Shown: positions 17,066 to 26,259, counted from the first letter of the stretch. The stretch: DNA of 33,958 nt from Enterobacter mori LMG 25706 (GCF_000211415.1 NZ_GL890780.1:436623-470580); one strand, 5' to 3'. Notes: a model not told the origin generated them from the letters alone. Program-made: numbers and translations.

Positions 17066-18929
17066 ATAGCGAGTCCTTCATCACGATCAGCGGCTCAATA
17101 TCGCTCTCTTTCTTCACCACCAGCGAGTCATCGCCGCGCAGGCAGGTACCGCCATAGTTCCCGCCCACGGTAAAGGTACAGACCTGTATGTATTTGCCGT
17201 CGACCTTCGGCAGGCACCACAGCTGCTGGTCGATGCTTTTACGGTCAACAAACTTGCCGCTGGATTTATCCAGCAGTTCGTCCTGGGCGCTGATGAGATC
17301 GATATTGCTGCCGCAGCGTCCGGCAATCGGCTTGACGGCATAGCCGGTCTGTTTCAGCAGGTCGTTAACCTCAAAATCGGTGTCGAGCAGGTAGCGGTGA
17401 TTCGGGAACAGCTGCCACAGGACCGGAAGAATCGCCTTGTTGCCGGGGATCACGGTCCATAGCGGTTCGAAGACCAGCACCTCCGGACGCAGCAGAACGT
17501 CAATCAGACGCACCTCGCCCTCGGGATGACCGGTGCGGATCGGCACGGCGGCGTATTCGGTTTCGCTGACCTCGCGAATCTGCTCAATCGCCGTCTCCCA
17601 CGCCCAGGTTTTCCACACGCAGTTGACGTGGCGGCCTTCATCGTCAATCAGCTGCCCGGCGGCGTCCCAGCTGAGCGCCTCCAGCCCGTGCAGGATTTTG
17701 GTCTCGAACCCGGCCTGCATCAGCGAACGCTGAATAAAGAGCGCGTGATAGTCCTCTTCGACATCGTTGTCCTGCATGATGTGCACGAACGGCCGCGCGT
17801 GGCTGTGCTTCCATGCGCCGGTCAGCTCTTCCAGCAGCCCTTCCGCCGGGTTATGCCCGTTTCCGCGATAGCCATTTTTCACCCACTCTTCGAGAATCAG
17901 CCCGCCCTCGGTATGGCAGGAGGCGGAGTCCGCGTTGTACTCGTAGACCTTAATGCCGCGCTCATCCATGCAGAAATCCATACGACCGGTGATCATATGG
18001 TGGCGACGCCACTGCCAGGAGAGGCGCAGGCGCGGCCAGAGGATTTTCGGGATGTCGAAAAGCGCCAGCAGGCTGTCGTCTTTCATCACCTTGTCCGTCG
18101 CGTGCAGGTACATCAGGTGCAGTTCGTTGGTGGCCTTGATCAGCTCCTGCTCGGCGCTTTCGGTGATGGTGAAGTACTGGCAGGGATCTTTGTTGATCAC
18201 ATGGCCGTTGGCGCGGATATATGCCTGCTGCAGCGCGTCATTTTCGTTAAGCCATTTTCCGTCGAACTGACGTTTGTTTTTCAGCCGCGCGCCGCTGATT
18301 TTCAGCAGTTCGCCGTCGATTTCCGGCTGGGGAATGCTGTGTTCCGTGTCGTCGGTCTGGATCATCCAGCCGAGGATCTCCGTGTCGTTGAAGGTGTCAT
18401 GGATGGTATAACACCCGTTCTCCACGCTCAGACGCAGCTCGCGCGTCCACTGCTGCCCGAGCGGCAGCGGGGAGTGAATCACGTTCTGCTCCGCAATACG
18501 CACCTTATCGTCGAGAAGCTGGGTGATCACCGCCACGTGGCCGGTCTCGTGAAACTCTCCGCCCTTTTGCCAGATCAACAGCGCCCCGGCGCGCGGCGCG
18601 CGTTTCGAACCGTTGGCAAAAGCCTGAAGGGGCAGAATGTTATCGTTCACCACCTGGCGCAAAAAGCGCAGGGAGAAGATTTCCCACGCCATGCCGACGT
18701 CGGTAAACACAAAGCCATAGTTGAGGAACAGGAAACGGCGGGCAAACTCAACGCACTGCCACTTGTGGCCCATGTATTCGTTGCCGATATAGCTGCGGAA
18801 GTCCGCGTCTTCCGGGTAGTTGCGCGGGTCCAGACTGCCGTAATTTGAAGAGTAAATCGCCACGCCACCGGGCGCATAGCCTAACAATGTCCCGAATGGC
18901 GCATCACTGCTTAACTTTCCTTTACGCAT
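17064..18929 (-). CDS. gss: Bifunctional glutathionylspermidine synthetase/amidase
   Basis: Gss joins glutathione to spermidine using ATP and also hydrolyses the product. At 621 residues it is close to the 619 of E. coli. The N-terminal CHAP amidase has the catalytic Cys59 in GHKWQCVEFARRF and a partner His in ETGHVAVI. The C-terminal ATP-grasp-like synthetase includes RMDFCMDERGIKVYEYNAD, VWKTWAWETA, KPIAGRCGSN and QVCTFTVGGNYGG. It ends at the pga terminator and is divergent from a thioredoxin-fold gene. Both active sites look intact. With speC in the same window it ties the region to polyamine and thiol metabolism. Confidence 0.96.
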   Translation of the reverse strand: MRKGKLSSDAPFGTLLGYAPGGVAIYSSNYGSLDPRNYPEDADFRSYIGNEYMGHKWQCVEFARRFLFLNYGFVFTDVGMAWEIFSLRFLRQVVNDNILPLQAFANGSKRAPRAGALLIWQKGGEFHETGHVAVITQLLDDKVRIAEQNVIHSPLPLGQQWTRELRLSVENGCYTIHDTFNDTEILGWMIQTDDTEHSIPQPEIDGELLKISGARLKNKRQFDGKWLNENDALQQAYIRANGHVINKDPCQYFTITESAEQELIKATNELHLMYLHATDKVMKDDSLLALFDIPKILWPRLRLSWQWRRHHMITGRMDFCMDERGIKVYEYNADSASCHTEGGLILEEWVKNGYRGNGHNPAEGLLEELTGAWKHSHARPFVHIMQDNDVEEDYHALFIQRSLMQAGFETKILHGLEALSWDAAGQLIDDEGRHVNCVWKTWAWETAIEQIREVSETEYAAVPIRTGHPEGEVRLIDVLLRPEVLVFEPLWTVIPGNKAILPVLWQLFPNHRYLLDTDFEVNDLLKQTGYAVKPIAGRCGSNIDLISAQDELLDKSSGKFVDRKSIDQQLWCLPKVDGKYIQVCTFTVGGNYGGTCLRGDDSLVVKKESDIEPLIVMKDSL

Positions 18930-19082
18930 GTATCCAACCTAAAACAGGCAGGCGGCAATTTTTTGAGGGGTTGTCGTCGTCTGCACGTTGTAATTAACCT
19001 GACAGAGGTGGATTTATCATACACCTGCGTGGCAAATTATTCGTCGCAACAATGACCAAAATTCACAACATCAGGAGTCAAC

Positions 19083-19631
19083 ATGAGCGAACAGGCGCAA
19101 GCGCTGGAATGGGGCCACGGCCCGCGAACCTTTGAAGTGTTCCTGGAACCAACCTGCCCCTTCTCGGTTAAGGCATTCAATAAGCTGAATGCGTTTTTGG
19201 AACAGGTTGGGGAAGACAAGGTCACAGTCAAAATCCGTTTACAGTCCCAGCCATGGCACCTGTTTTCCGGGGTAATTGTGCGCTGCATTCTGGCAGCATC
19301 CACGCTGCCGGACGGCAAAGCCGCCGCACGTAAAGTGATGCAAGCGGTGGCCGACCATCGCGAAGAATTTGAATTTACCGACCACTGCAGCGGCCCGAAT
19401 ATGCAGGCCACGCCTGACGACATTATCGCCCGGATCGAGGGCTACAGTGGGGTGCAGGTTGCAGGCGCGTTTGCCCGGCCAGAACTGCAAAATGAGATCA
19501 AATGGCACTGCAAATACGCCCGCCAGAACGGCATTCACGTCTCGCCGACGTTTATGGTTAACGGCCTTGTGCAGGCGGATTTAGGCAGCGGCGATGACGT
19601 AGAGGTTTGGGCGAAGCGGGTGTTGGGATAG
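19083..19631 (+). CDS. Cytoplasmic thioredoxin-fold (DsbA-superfamily-like) protein
   Basis: This 182-residue protein has a thioredoxin-like start, EVFLEPTCPFSVKAFNKL, in which the active-site position reads CPFS (a single cysteine near residue 25), followed by a helical insert and a cis-Pro-like loop (HVSPTFMVNG, about 155-164). No signal peptide is present, so it is probably cytosolic. The CxxS motif suggests glutaredoxin/GST-like monothiol chemistry rather than dithiol oxidation. The CAGGAG ribosome site is 7 bases upstream. It is divergent from gss, and a role in glutathione or glutathionylspermidine redox is conceivable but only by proximity. Confidence 0.8.
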   Translation: MSEQAQALEWGHGPRTFEVFLEPTCPFSVKAFNKLNAFLEQVGEDKVTVKIRLQSQPWHLFSGVIVRCILAASTLPDGKAAARKVMQAVADHREEFEFTDHCSGPNMQATPDDIIARIEGYSGVQVAGAFARPELQNEIKWHCKYARQNGIHVSPTFMVNGLVQADLGSGDDVEVWAKRVLG

Positions 19632-19644
19632 CGTTGTGCCGCCG

Positions 19645-19730
19645 TTCATGCCGGGTGGCGGCTTCGCCTTACCCGGCCTACGAAACACAACCCCCTGTAG
19701 GTCAGGTAAGCGAAGCGCCACCCGACACGT
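19645..19730. repeat. BIME: two inverted REP units
   Basis: Unit one (about 19650-19681, GCCGGGTGGCGGCTTCGCC...) and unit two (about 19696-19727) are inverted copies of the same enterobacterial REP-type motif with a short central spacer. They sit between two convergent genes, a usual location, where they can stabilise or terminate both transcripts. Confidence 0.85.
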
Positions 19731-19737
19731 TTAAGGC

Positions 19738-20715
19738 TCAAATCTTAAACAACCAGCACGCCGCGAAATGCCCTGACGCAATCTCCTGCATGGCAGGCTC
19801 CTGCGTCTGGCAAACCGGAATGGCGTGCGGGCAGCGGCTGCAGAACTTACAGCCCGGCAGCGCGGACGTGGGGCCTGGAATTTCGCCGCGCAGGGTGACG
19901 TCTTCGAGATTGCGGATGCGCGGATCGGGCTGGGGAACCGCCGCCAGTAGCGCGCGGGTGTAAGGGTGTGCCGGACGCTGATACAGTTCATTCGCCGGGG
20001 CCACCTCCACCAGCTTACCGAGATACATCACCCCAATGCGGCTGGAGATATGGCGCACCATGGAGAGATCGTGGGCGATAAACAGATAGGTTAGCCCCAG
20101 CTCCTGCTGCAGATCCTGCAAAATATTCACCACCTGCGCCTGCACCGATACGTCCAGCGCAGAGAGCGGCTCATCGCACAGCACAAATTCAGGATGCACG
20201 GACAACGCGCGGGCAATACTGATGCGCTGACGCTGCCCGCCGCTGAACTCATGCGGGAACCGTTCAAGGTGTTCGTGCTTCATCCCCACTTTGTAGAGCA
20301 GCGTTTCCGTACGTTCTCGCTGTTCTTCGCGGCTGTAGCCGTGGATCTGCATCGGTTCGGCCACCAGCTGTCGCACCGTCATACCGGGGTTAAGCGAGGA
20401 GTAAGGATCCTGAAAAATCGCCTGCATCCGCTTGCGCAGCGGCTTGAGCTCTCTTTCGCGGGCGTGCGCGATCGCCTGCCCGGCAAAGTGGATCTCGCCA
20501 GAGGTGATATCGAAAAGGCGCAGTATGGCGCGCCCGAGGGTGGATTTTCCGCAGCCGGACTCCCCCACCAGGCCAAACGTCTCGCCGGGCTGGATATCAA
20601 AGCTCACGCCATCAACCGCCTTCACGGCCACGCCTTTACGCAGCAAACCGCCGTTGAGCGGATAGTGCTTGCGCAGATCGCGCACGCTCACTAATGGCGC
20701 CTGTTGTTCACTCAT
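19738..20715 (-). CDS. Peptide ABC transporter ATP-binding protein (DppF/OppF-like)
   Basis: This 325-residue cytoplasmic ATPase belongs to a peptide or nickel importer. Walker A is [15 protein letters not shown] (about 51-65), the signature is FSGGQRQRISIARAL, Walker B is FVLCDEPLSALD, and the switch His is in FIAHDLSM. The C-terminal oligopeptide-transporter domain has the cysteine cluster GCKFCSRCP followed by later cysteines. The start overlaps the stop of the preceding ATPase gene (ATGA), and it is the last gene of the five-gene operon. Substrate cannot be read from the ATPase. Confidence 0.9.
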   Translation of the reverse strand: MSEQQAPLVSVRDLRKHYPLNGGLLRKGVAVKAVDGVSFDIQPGETFGLVGESGCGKSTLGRAILRLFDITSGEIHFAGQAIAHARERELKPLRKRMQAIFQDPYSSLNPGMTVRQLVAEPMQIHGYSREEQRERTETLLYKVGMKHEHLERFPHEFSGGQRQRISIARALSVHPEFVLCDEPLSALDVSVQAQVVNILQDLQQELGLTYLFIAHDLSMVRHISSRIGVMYLGKLVEVAPANELYQRPAHPYTRALLAAVPQPDPRIRNLEDVTLRGEIPGPTSALPGCKFCSRCPHAIPVCQTQEPAMQEIASGHFAACWLFKI

Positions 20716-21689
20716 GCCTGAATCTCCTTATCGGCCCATAGCCAGCAGGCGGCGCGATGGTCCTCTCCGGCGGTGTAAAATGCGGGTTGCCGTTCACACT
20801 GGGGCATGCGCTTCGGGCAGCGTTCCGCGAATGGACAGCCCGGCGGCGGGTTAAGCAGGCCAGGCGGCGAACCTTCAATGGTCGATAAACGTTGATTCAC
20901 CTCATCCGGGCGCGGCAGCGAGGCCAGCAGACCCTGGGTGTAAGGATGCGCAGGGCGATAAAAAATGTCCTCCACGCTCCCCTCCTCCATCACCAGCCCG
21001 CCGTACATCACCACCACGCGGCTGCAGACCTGCGCCACCACACCGAGATCGTGGGTGATCAGCAAAATCGCGGTCCGGGTCTGCTGCTGCAGGCTTTTCA
21101 GCAGGCGCAGGATCTGCGCCTGTATGGTCACGTCCAGCGCGGTGGTCGGCTCGTCGGCAATAAGAAGCTTCGGGTTGCAGGAGAGCGCAATAGCGATCAT
21201 CACGCGCTGGCGCATTCCGCCGCTGAACTCGTGCGGATACTGATTGTAACGGCGTTCCGCTTCGGCAATGCCCACCTGATCCAGCATGGCTATTGCTGCC
21301 GCTTTGGCCGCTTTTTTCGACAGCTTTTTATTTCGCACCAGGATCTCAGACATCTGCTTGCCGATAGTGAGCACCGGGTTCAGGGCGGTCATCGGATCCT
21401 GAAAAATCATCGCGATCTCGTTGCCGCGAATGGCACGCATCTGCGCAGGCGTTTTCTGCGCCAGGTCCTCATTCTGGAAGCGGATGCTGCCGCCGGTTAT
21501 CCGTCCATTGCTCCCCAGAAGCTGGATAATCGACTTACAGGTGACACTTTTCCCGCAGCCCGACTCGCCGACGATACCGACGAGTTCCCCCGGCTGAACC
21601 TGAAAGCTCACGCCGCGCACCGCGTGAACCTCGCCCTCGCGGGTGCGGAACGTGGTTTGCAGGTTCTCAAGCGCTAACAAGTTACTCAT
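20712..21689 (-). CDS. Peptide ABC transporter ATP-binding protein (DppD/OppD-like)
   Basis: This is the second ATPase, 325 residues from ATG 21689, which overlaps the end of the permease gene by 8 bases; a longer frame from 21710 is less likely. Walker A is [15 protein letters not shown], the signature is [15 protein letters not shown], and Walker B is [12 protein letters not shown]. The C-terminal region has [15 protein letters not shown], the cysteine-rich tail typical of the OppD/DppD subfamily. It pairs with the DppF-like protein as a heterodimer. Confidence 0.9.
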   Translation of the reverse strand: MSNLLALENLQTTFRTREGEVHAVRGVSFQVQPGELVGIVGESGCGKSVTCKSIIQLLGSNGRITGGSIRFQNEDLAQKTPAQMRAIRGNEIAMIFQDPMTALNPVLTIGKQMSEILVRNKKLSKKAAKAAAIAMLDQVGIAEAERRYNQYPHEFSGGMRQRVMIAIALSCNPKLLIADEPTTALDVTIQAQILRLLKSLQQQTRTAILLITHDLGVVAQVCSRVVVMYGGLVMEEGSVEDIFYRPAHPYTQGLLASLPRPDEVNQRLSTIEGSPPGLLNPPPGCPFAERCPKRMPQCERQPAFYTAGEDHRAACWLWADKEIQA

Positions 21690-22527
21690 CGCGATTCGCT
21701 CCTGGCTCAAAGGCGGTACGGAACAGATCGCCCAGCACGTTAAAGCTGAACACCGTCAGCAGGATCAGAATGCCGGGGAACATCGCCAGCCACGACGCTT
21801 CGCCAATATAAGACTGCGCGTTGTTAAGCATGCTTCCCCATGATGCCGCCGGTGCCTGCACGCCCAGCCCTAAGAAGCTGAGCGTTGACTCCATCAGAAT
21901 GGCCGAGGCGATATTCAGCGTGGCCGCCACGATAATGGTCGGTAGCACGCCGGGAATGATGTGGCGCACGATAATACGCAGCGGATGCGCTCCCGACGCG
22001 CGGGCATAAAGCACGTACTCGCGCTCTTTCACCGATAGGGTTTCAGCACGCACCAGACGCGACATGTTCATCCACGTCAGCAGGCTGATAATCAGAATGA
22101 TGTTATCCACGCCCGGCTTGAGGTAAGCATTCACCACCAGCAGCAGGAAGAAGGCCGGAATGGCCATCAGGATATCCACGGCGCGCATCATCAGGTTATC
22201 CAGCCAGCCGCCAAAATAGCCGCTCACCGTTCCTACCACCGTGCCGATAAGCGTGGAAAAGAGCATGGCAAGAAAACCGACCATCAGGGAGATCTGGCCG
22301 CCGTACAGTGCGCGGGTAAAGTAGTCGCGCCCGTATTCGTCGGTGCCGAACCAGTGCGCGGCATCCGGCGGCAACGTGCGCGCGCCGAGCGCCATCCGAT
22401 CTGGATCGTACGGACTTAACCCCGCACAGAGCGCGGCGACAACGAAAATAAAAAGCACAAACAGGGAGAACTGCGCCGGACGGTTGCGGCGCAGCTGGTG
22501 ACGAACCTGCTGCCAGCGTCTGCTCAT
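21682..22527 (-). CDS. Peptide ABC transporter permease (DppC-like)
   Basis: This 281-residue inner-membrane permease has an N-terminal OppC_N segment (RRNRPAQFSLFVLFIFVVAALCAG). The motif WFGTDEYGRDYFTRALYGGQ is diagnostic of the C-type subunit, and an EAA-type loop is near residue 165-190 (EREYVLYARASGAHPLRIIV). About six helices are present. It lies 4 bases after the DppB-like gene and overlaps the next ATPase gene. Confidence 0.9.
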   Translation of the reverse strand: MSRRWQQVRHQLRRNRPAQFSLFVLFIFVVAALCAGLSPYDPDRMALGARTLPPDAAHWFGTDEYGRDYFTRALYGGQISLMVGFLAMLFSTLIGTVVGTVSGYFGGWLDNLMMRAVDILMAIPAFFLLLVVNAYLKPGVDNIILIISLLTWMNMSRLVRAETLSVKEREYVLYARASGAHPLRIIVRHIIPGVLPTIIVAATLNIASAILMESTLSFLGLGVQAPAASWGSMLNNAQSYIGEASWLAMFPGILILLTVFSFNVLGDLFRTAFEPGANRDE

Positions 22528-22531
22528 TCGG

Positions 22532-23485
22532 TTACCTCAGCGTACGAATGCGGGGATCGGCGAAGCGATAAAGCACGTCGGCGATCAGGTTACCGACGAT
22601 CAGCATCATCGACGAGAGCATGATGATCGCCATAATCAGCGGGTAGTCCAGCGAAGCGATCGACTGGATCCCGAGCAGCCCCATCCCCGGCCAGGAGAAG
22701 ACGCTTTCCGTCACATAGGCCCCCACAATCAGCTCACCGAACGACAGGCCGAACAGGGTAATCACCGGCAGCAAGACGTTTTTCAGCACGTGGCGGAACA
22801 GAATACTGGAACGCGTGGCGCCGTAGGCAAGCTGGGTCTGCACGTAATCGGCCGAGAGCTGCGAGATGGTGTTGGAGCGGATGTAGCGCACGTAGCTGGA
22901 GAGGTTGTAGAACGTGAGGGCAATACACGGCAGCACGCCGTGGCGCAGCAGATCCAGCCCGTTGTCCTCCATGCCGATGGTGCGCATCCCCATGCTGGGG
23001 AACCAGTTAAGCTGCACGGCAAAAACGGTGATGAGCAAAATGCCGAACCAGAAAATCGGTACCGAGATGCCGATATAGGCAAACAGGTTCAGGAGGTGAT
23101 CCAGCCAGCGGTGCTTAAATGCCCCCGCCAGCAGGCCCAGCGGGATCGCCAACACGATAGCCATCAGCAGCGACGCCCCCATCAGCCCCAGCGTGGCCGG
23201 AATGCGTTCACCGATCATCTCCAGCACCGGGCGGTGGTAAATCAGCGAATAGCCGAGATCGCCCTGCAGGACGTTTTTCAGCCACAGAACGTACTGCGTG
23301 ACCAGCGGCTTATCCAGCCCCAGGCTCTGGCGAATACGTTCGATATCTTCCGGGGCCATACGCGGCGTGATGTACGCCGCCACCGGATCGCCGGGCGCGA
23401 GCTTAACCAGCAAAAACGCCACCAGCGAAATGAAGAAAAGCATCGGCAGCAATTGCAGCAGCCGACGCGTGAGGAGTGTGTTCAC
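22532..23485 (-). CDS. Peptide ABC transporter permease (DppB-like)
   Basis: This 317-residue inner-membrane permease opens with the characteristic first helix and APGDPVAAYITPRM segment, then a large loop containing PLVTQYVLWLKNVLQGDLGYS. The EAA-like loop DYVQTQLAYGATRSSILFRH leads to ESVFSWPGMGLLGIQSI near the C-terminus. It pairs with the DppC-like subunit. It is separated from the upstream binding-protein gene by 45 bp containing a hairpin. Confidence 0.9.
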   Translation of the reverse strand: MNTLLTRRLLQLLPMLFFISLVAFLLVKLAPGDPVAAYITPRMAPEDIERIRQSLGLDKPLVTQYVLWLKNVLQGDLGYSLIYHRPVLEMIGERIPATLGLMGASLLMAIVLAIPLGLLAGAFKHRWLDHLLNLFAYIGISVPIFWFGILLITVFAVQLNWFPSMGMRTIGMEDNGLDLLRHGVLPCIALTFYNLSSYVRYIRSNTISQLSADYVQTQLAYGATRSSILFRHVLKNVLLPVITLFGLSFGELIVGAYVTESVFSWPGMGLLGIQSIASLDYPLIMAIIMLSSMMLIVGNLIADVLYRFADPRIRTLR

Positions 23486-23502
23486 GACGTGCCCTTACCA
23501 AA

Positions 23503-23524
23503 GCCCCGACCTGACGGCCGGGGC
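23503..23524 (-). promoter_or_regulatory. Intercistronic hairpin between binding-protein and permease genes
   Basis: GCCCCG and CGGGGC form a perfect 6-bp stem around a 10-base interior that can extend further (GGCC). There is no T-run on the minus-strand exit, so it is more likely an RNA-stability element or partial attenuator than a full terminator. Confidence 0.5.
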
Positions 23525-23530
23525 AATCGC

Positions 23531-25120
23531 TTATTTCTGATAGATTTTTGACAGATCCTGGAACAGGTAGACCGGTTTCGGCTCTGCTTCCAGGGTGCCG
23601 CCGAAACGCTTGTCCACCGCGACGGTCGCATTGGTATAGGCGATCGGGTAGTAGGTCATGTCGTTTGCCACGGTCTGCTGAATTTGCTTATAGATATCGG
23701 CACGTTTCGCGGCGTCGGTTTCCACGGCGCCTTTATCCCACAGGGCATCGAACTGCGGATTTTTGTAGTGCGCGTAGTTATAGGCCTCGTTGCTCATGAA
23801 CAGCGATTTATAGCCGTCCGGCTCTGAGCCCATGATGTAGCCGCCCAGGTTCAGCTCCCACGCGGTGTTATTCATATCAAGACTGCGCTGAGACATGGCG
23901 TTGGAATCCAGCGGCATCAGCTCCACGTTCACCCCAATACCCTTCAGCGCCTGCTGAATGTAGAGCGCCATGCTCTCCTGGGTTTTGTTGGTGTTCACAT
24001 ACGCCAGGCGCAGCTTGAGGTTGTCCGGCGCGCCGGACGCTTTAAGCAGATCTTTGGCCTTTTGCAGGTCAAATTTGTACTGCTCGACGTCATCCGTCTT
24101 GTAAAGCGTATCTGGCGTCAGGAACGAGGTTGCCGGTTTGGCGTAGTCGAGCGAGGTAAACGCGGTCTGGGCCAGCTCGTCCTTGTTGATGGCGTACGCA
24201 ATGGCCTGACGCAGTTCTTTGCTCTTCATCACCGGCACGTTCTGGTTGAACGTCATATAGGCCAGACGGCCTTCCGGATAGACCACGAAGTCAAATTTCC
24301 CGGTATTTTTCAGGCGGTTCACGTCCTGCGGGTCAACCATCTTGAGGTTGATTTCACCGTTTTGCAGCGCCAGGTTGGCGGCGTTGCTGTCTTTGGCGAA
24401 ACGGTAGGTGACCGAATCAAGCCTCGCTTTGCCGTTCCAGTAATCGTCAAAACGGGTCAGGGCGTAATACTGACCGGCGCGATACTCTTTAAACTTGAAC
24501 GGCCCGGAGCCTACCGGCGCATCGTTTTTGGTGCTCTTTTCCAGGTCGCCTTCACCGGCGAACACGTGCTGCGGGATCGGGTAGATCTGTACCAGGGTGC
24601 CGGTAAAGGCCGCGCTGACCTGCGGTAAGGTGAACTTAACGGTGCGCTCATCAACCTTGCTCACTTCAACAGGCTTGCCGCCGTAGGTAAACATGCTGCG
24701 GAAGAAACTGTGCTGTTTGGCATCCAGCAGCTTATTGAAGGTGAAGACCACGTCGTCCGCCGTCAGCGGCTGTCCGTCCTGCCATTTGAGGTTGGGTTTT
24801 AGCGTCAGGGTATAGCTCAGGTTGTCGGCGGAGGGCGTCAGGCTTTCCGCCAGGCCCCACTCAATGTTGCCGTTATTAAAGCTGTACAGCGGGGCATAGA
24901 GCGCCTGCATGATCGTTAACGTTGTGCGGTCGCTGGCATAGAGCGGATTAACGGCTAACGGGTCACCGGAGGTAATACCGATAATCAGCGAACCGCCCTC
25001 TTTTGGCGCGTCGCTTTTTGCCGCTGAGGGCGTGTTTGTCTCTTTATTTTTCGCATCATCACAGCCAGCCAGGCCTAACGCGAGCGAAACGACCACTGCC
25101 GATAACAGAAGCTTGCGCAT
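23531..25120 (-). CDS. Peptide-type solute-binding lipoprotein (SBP family 5)
   Basis: This 529-residue substrate-binding protein feeds the transporter encoded downstream. It is a lipoprotein: the signal ends LGLAGC with Cys20. The residues at +2 and +3 are Asp-Asp, the classical inner-membrane retention signal, so it is predicted to be tethered beside its permease. Family features include EGGSLIIGITSGDP, LSYTLTLKPNLKWQDGQPLT, VGSGPFKFKEY, and the hinge segment RQAIAYAINKDELA. The start has AGGAG 9 bases upstream. It is the first gene of the operon and divergent from yghU. The substrate (di/oligopeptide, heme, glutathione or other) is not determined by the sequence. Confidence 0.9.
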   Translation of the reverse strand: MRKLLLSAVVVSLALGLAGCDDAKNKETNTPSAAKSDAPKEGGSLIIGITSGDPLAVNPLYASDRTTLTIMQALYAPLYSFNNGNIEWGLAESLTPSADNLSYTLTLKPNLKWQDGQPLTADDVVFTFNKLLDAKQHSFFRSMFTYGGKPVEVSKVDERTVKFTLPQVSAAFTGTLVQIYPIPQHVFAGEGDLEKSTKNDAPVGSGPFKFKEYRAGQYYALTRFDDYWNGKARLDSVTYRFAKDSNAANLALQNGEINLKMVDPQDVNRLKNTGKFDFVVYPEGRLAYMTFNQNVPVMKSKELRQAIAYAINKDELAQTAFTSLDYAKPATSFLTPDTLYKTDDVEQYKFDLQKAKDLLKASGAPDNLKLRLAYVNTNKTQESMALYIQQALKGIGVNVELMPLDSNAMSQRSLDMNNTAWELNLGGYIMGSEPDGYKSLFMSNEAYNYAHYKNPQFDALWDKGAVETDAAKRADIYKQIQQTVANDMTYYPIAYTNATVAVDKRFGGTLEAEPKPVYLFQDLSKIYQK

Positions 25121-25365
25121 CTCACTAACTCCTTGCCTTATAAAGTGTTTATTACTGCATCTTTTATTTATGTTGAAGCATCATATTCAGCTTTAGCGGT
25201 TTACGCATTAATTATGAAAATGCGATTTTCGATTAAGCTTATGCCGGATTTGATATATATAAGCAGCAGAAGGAATAGCGGTTAATTGATTGCGCTCACA
25301 ACGTTAAACGGTTCACAAATCTCCTGCTACACTGCCTCAACACATCACTAAAAAGGCAGGCCAAC

Positions 25366-26232
25366 ATGTCAGACAACACGTATCAGCCACCAAAAGTATG
25401 GGAATGGAATAAGAACGGCGGCGGCGCGTTCGCCAATATTAACCGCCCGATCTCCGGCGCGACGCATGAGAAGGATTTGCCCGTAGGCTCTCACCCACTG
25501 CAGCTCTACTCTCTGGGAACACCGAACGGCCAGAAAGTGACGATCATGCTCGAAGAGCTGCTGGCGCTGGGCGTGACGGGCGCGGAGTACGACGCGTGGT
25601 TGATCCGCATCGGCGAAGGCGATCAGTTCTCCAGCGGGTTTGTCGACGTGAACCCGAACTCGAAAATCCCGGCGCTGCGTGACCACTCTACAAACCCGCC
25701 AACGCGCGTCTTTGAATCCGGCAATATCCTGCTTTACCTGGCAGAGAAATTCGGTCACTTCCTGCCGAAAGATCCGGCGGGACGCACCGAGACGCTGAAC
25801 TGGCTGTTCTGGCTCCAGGGCGCGGCGCCGTTCCTCGGCGGCGGCTTTGGTCACTTCTACAACTACGCACCGGTGAAGATTGAGTACGCGATTGACCGCT
25901 TCACCATGGAAGCCAAGCGCCTGTTCGACGTGCTGGATAAACAGCTGGCGCGCGGTCGTTACGTCGCGGGCGAGGAGTACACCATCGCGGATATCGCCAT
26001 CTGGCCATGGTTCGGCTGCGTGGCGCTGGGTAGCGTTTATAACGCCGCCGAATTCCTGGATGCAGAGAAGTACACTCACGTGCAGCGCTGGGCGAAAGAC
26101 GTGGCGAATCGCCATGCCGTTAAGCGCGGACGCATCGTTAACCGCACCAGCGGCGAGCTGAACGAGCAGCTCCACGAACGCCACGCGGCGAGCGACTTCG
26201 AGACGAATACGGAAGATAAGCGTCAGGCCTGA
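25366..26232 (+). CDS. yghU: Glutathione S-transferase family protein YghU
   Basis: YghU is a 288-residue Nu-class GST with disulfide-bond reductase activity toward glutathione/2-mercaptoethanol disulfides in E. coli. The N-terminal extension (TYQPPKVWEWNKNGGGAFAN) is followed by the thioredoxin-fold domain with LYSLGTPNGQKVTIMLEE and NPNSKIPALRD, then the helical domain with TIADIAIWPWFG. The match to recalled E. coli YghU is near-complete, including the TNTEDKRQ tail. The AGGCAGG ribosome site lies shortly upstream of the start. In E. coli it is next to gss; here a peptide-transporter operon and a thioredoxin-fold gene separate them. Confidence 0.96.
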   Translation: MSDNTYQPPKVWEWNKNGGGAFANINRPISGATHEKDLPVGSHPLQLYSLGTPNGQKVTIMLEELLALGVTGAEYDAWLIRIGEGDQFSSGFVDVNPNSKIPALRDHSTNPPTRVFESGNILLYLAEKFGHFLPKDPAGRTETLNWLFWLQGAAPFLGGGFGHFYNYAPVKIEYAIDRFTMEAKRLFDVLDKQLARGRYVAGEEYTIADIAIWPWFGCVALGSVYNAAEFLDAEKYTHVQRWAKDVANRHAVKRGRIVNRTSGELNEQLHERHAASDFETNTEDKRQA

Positions 26233-26239
26233 CGCTCTG

Positions 26240-26259
26240 CCGGGCGGGCCACCGCCCGG
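26240..26259 (+). terminator. Hairpin after yghU
   Basis: A perfect 8-bp stem CCGGGCGG / CCGCCCGG with a 4-base loop starts 8 bases after the yghU stop. No T-run follows, so it may be an RNA-stability structure or a weak terminator. Confidence 0.55.

Noticed and set aside
17526..18848. Long 440-codon open frame antisense to gss
   Set aside because: It lies wholly opposite a gene with full-length similarity to Gss, and its protein lacks any recognisable domain; GC-rich codon use leaves the antisense frame open.
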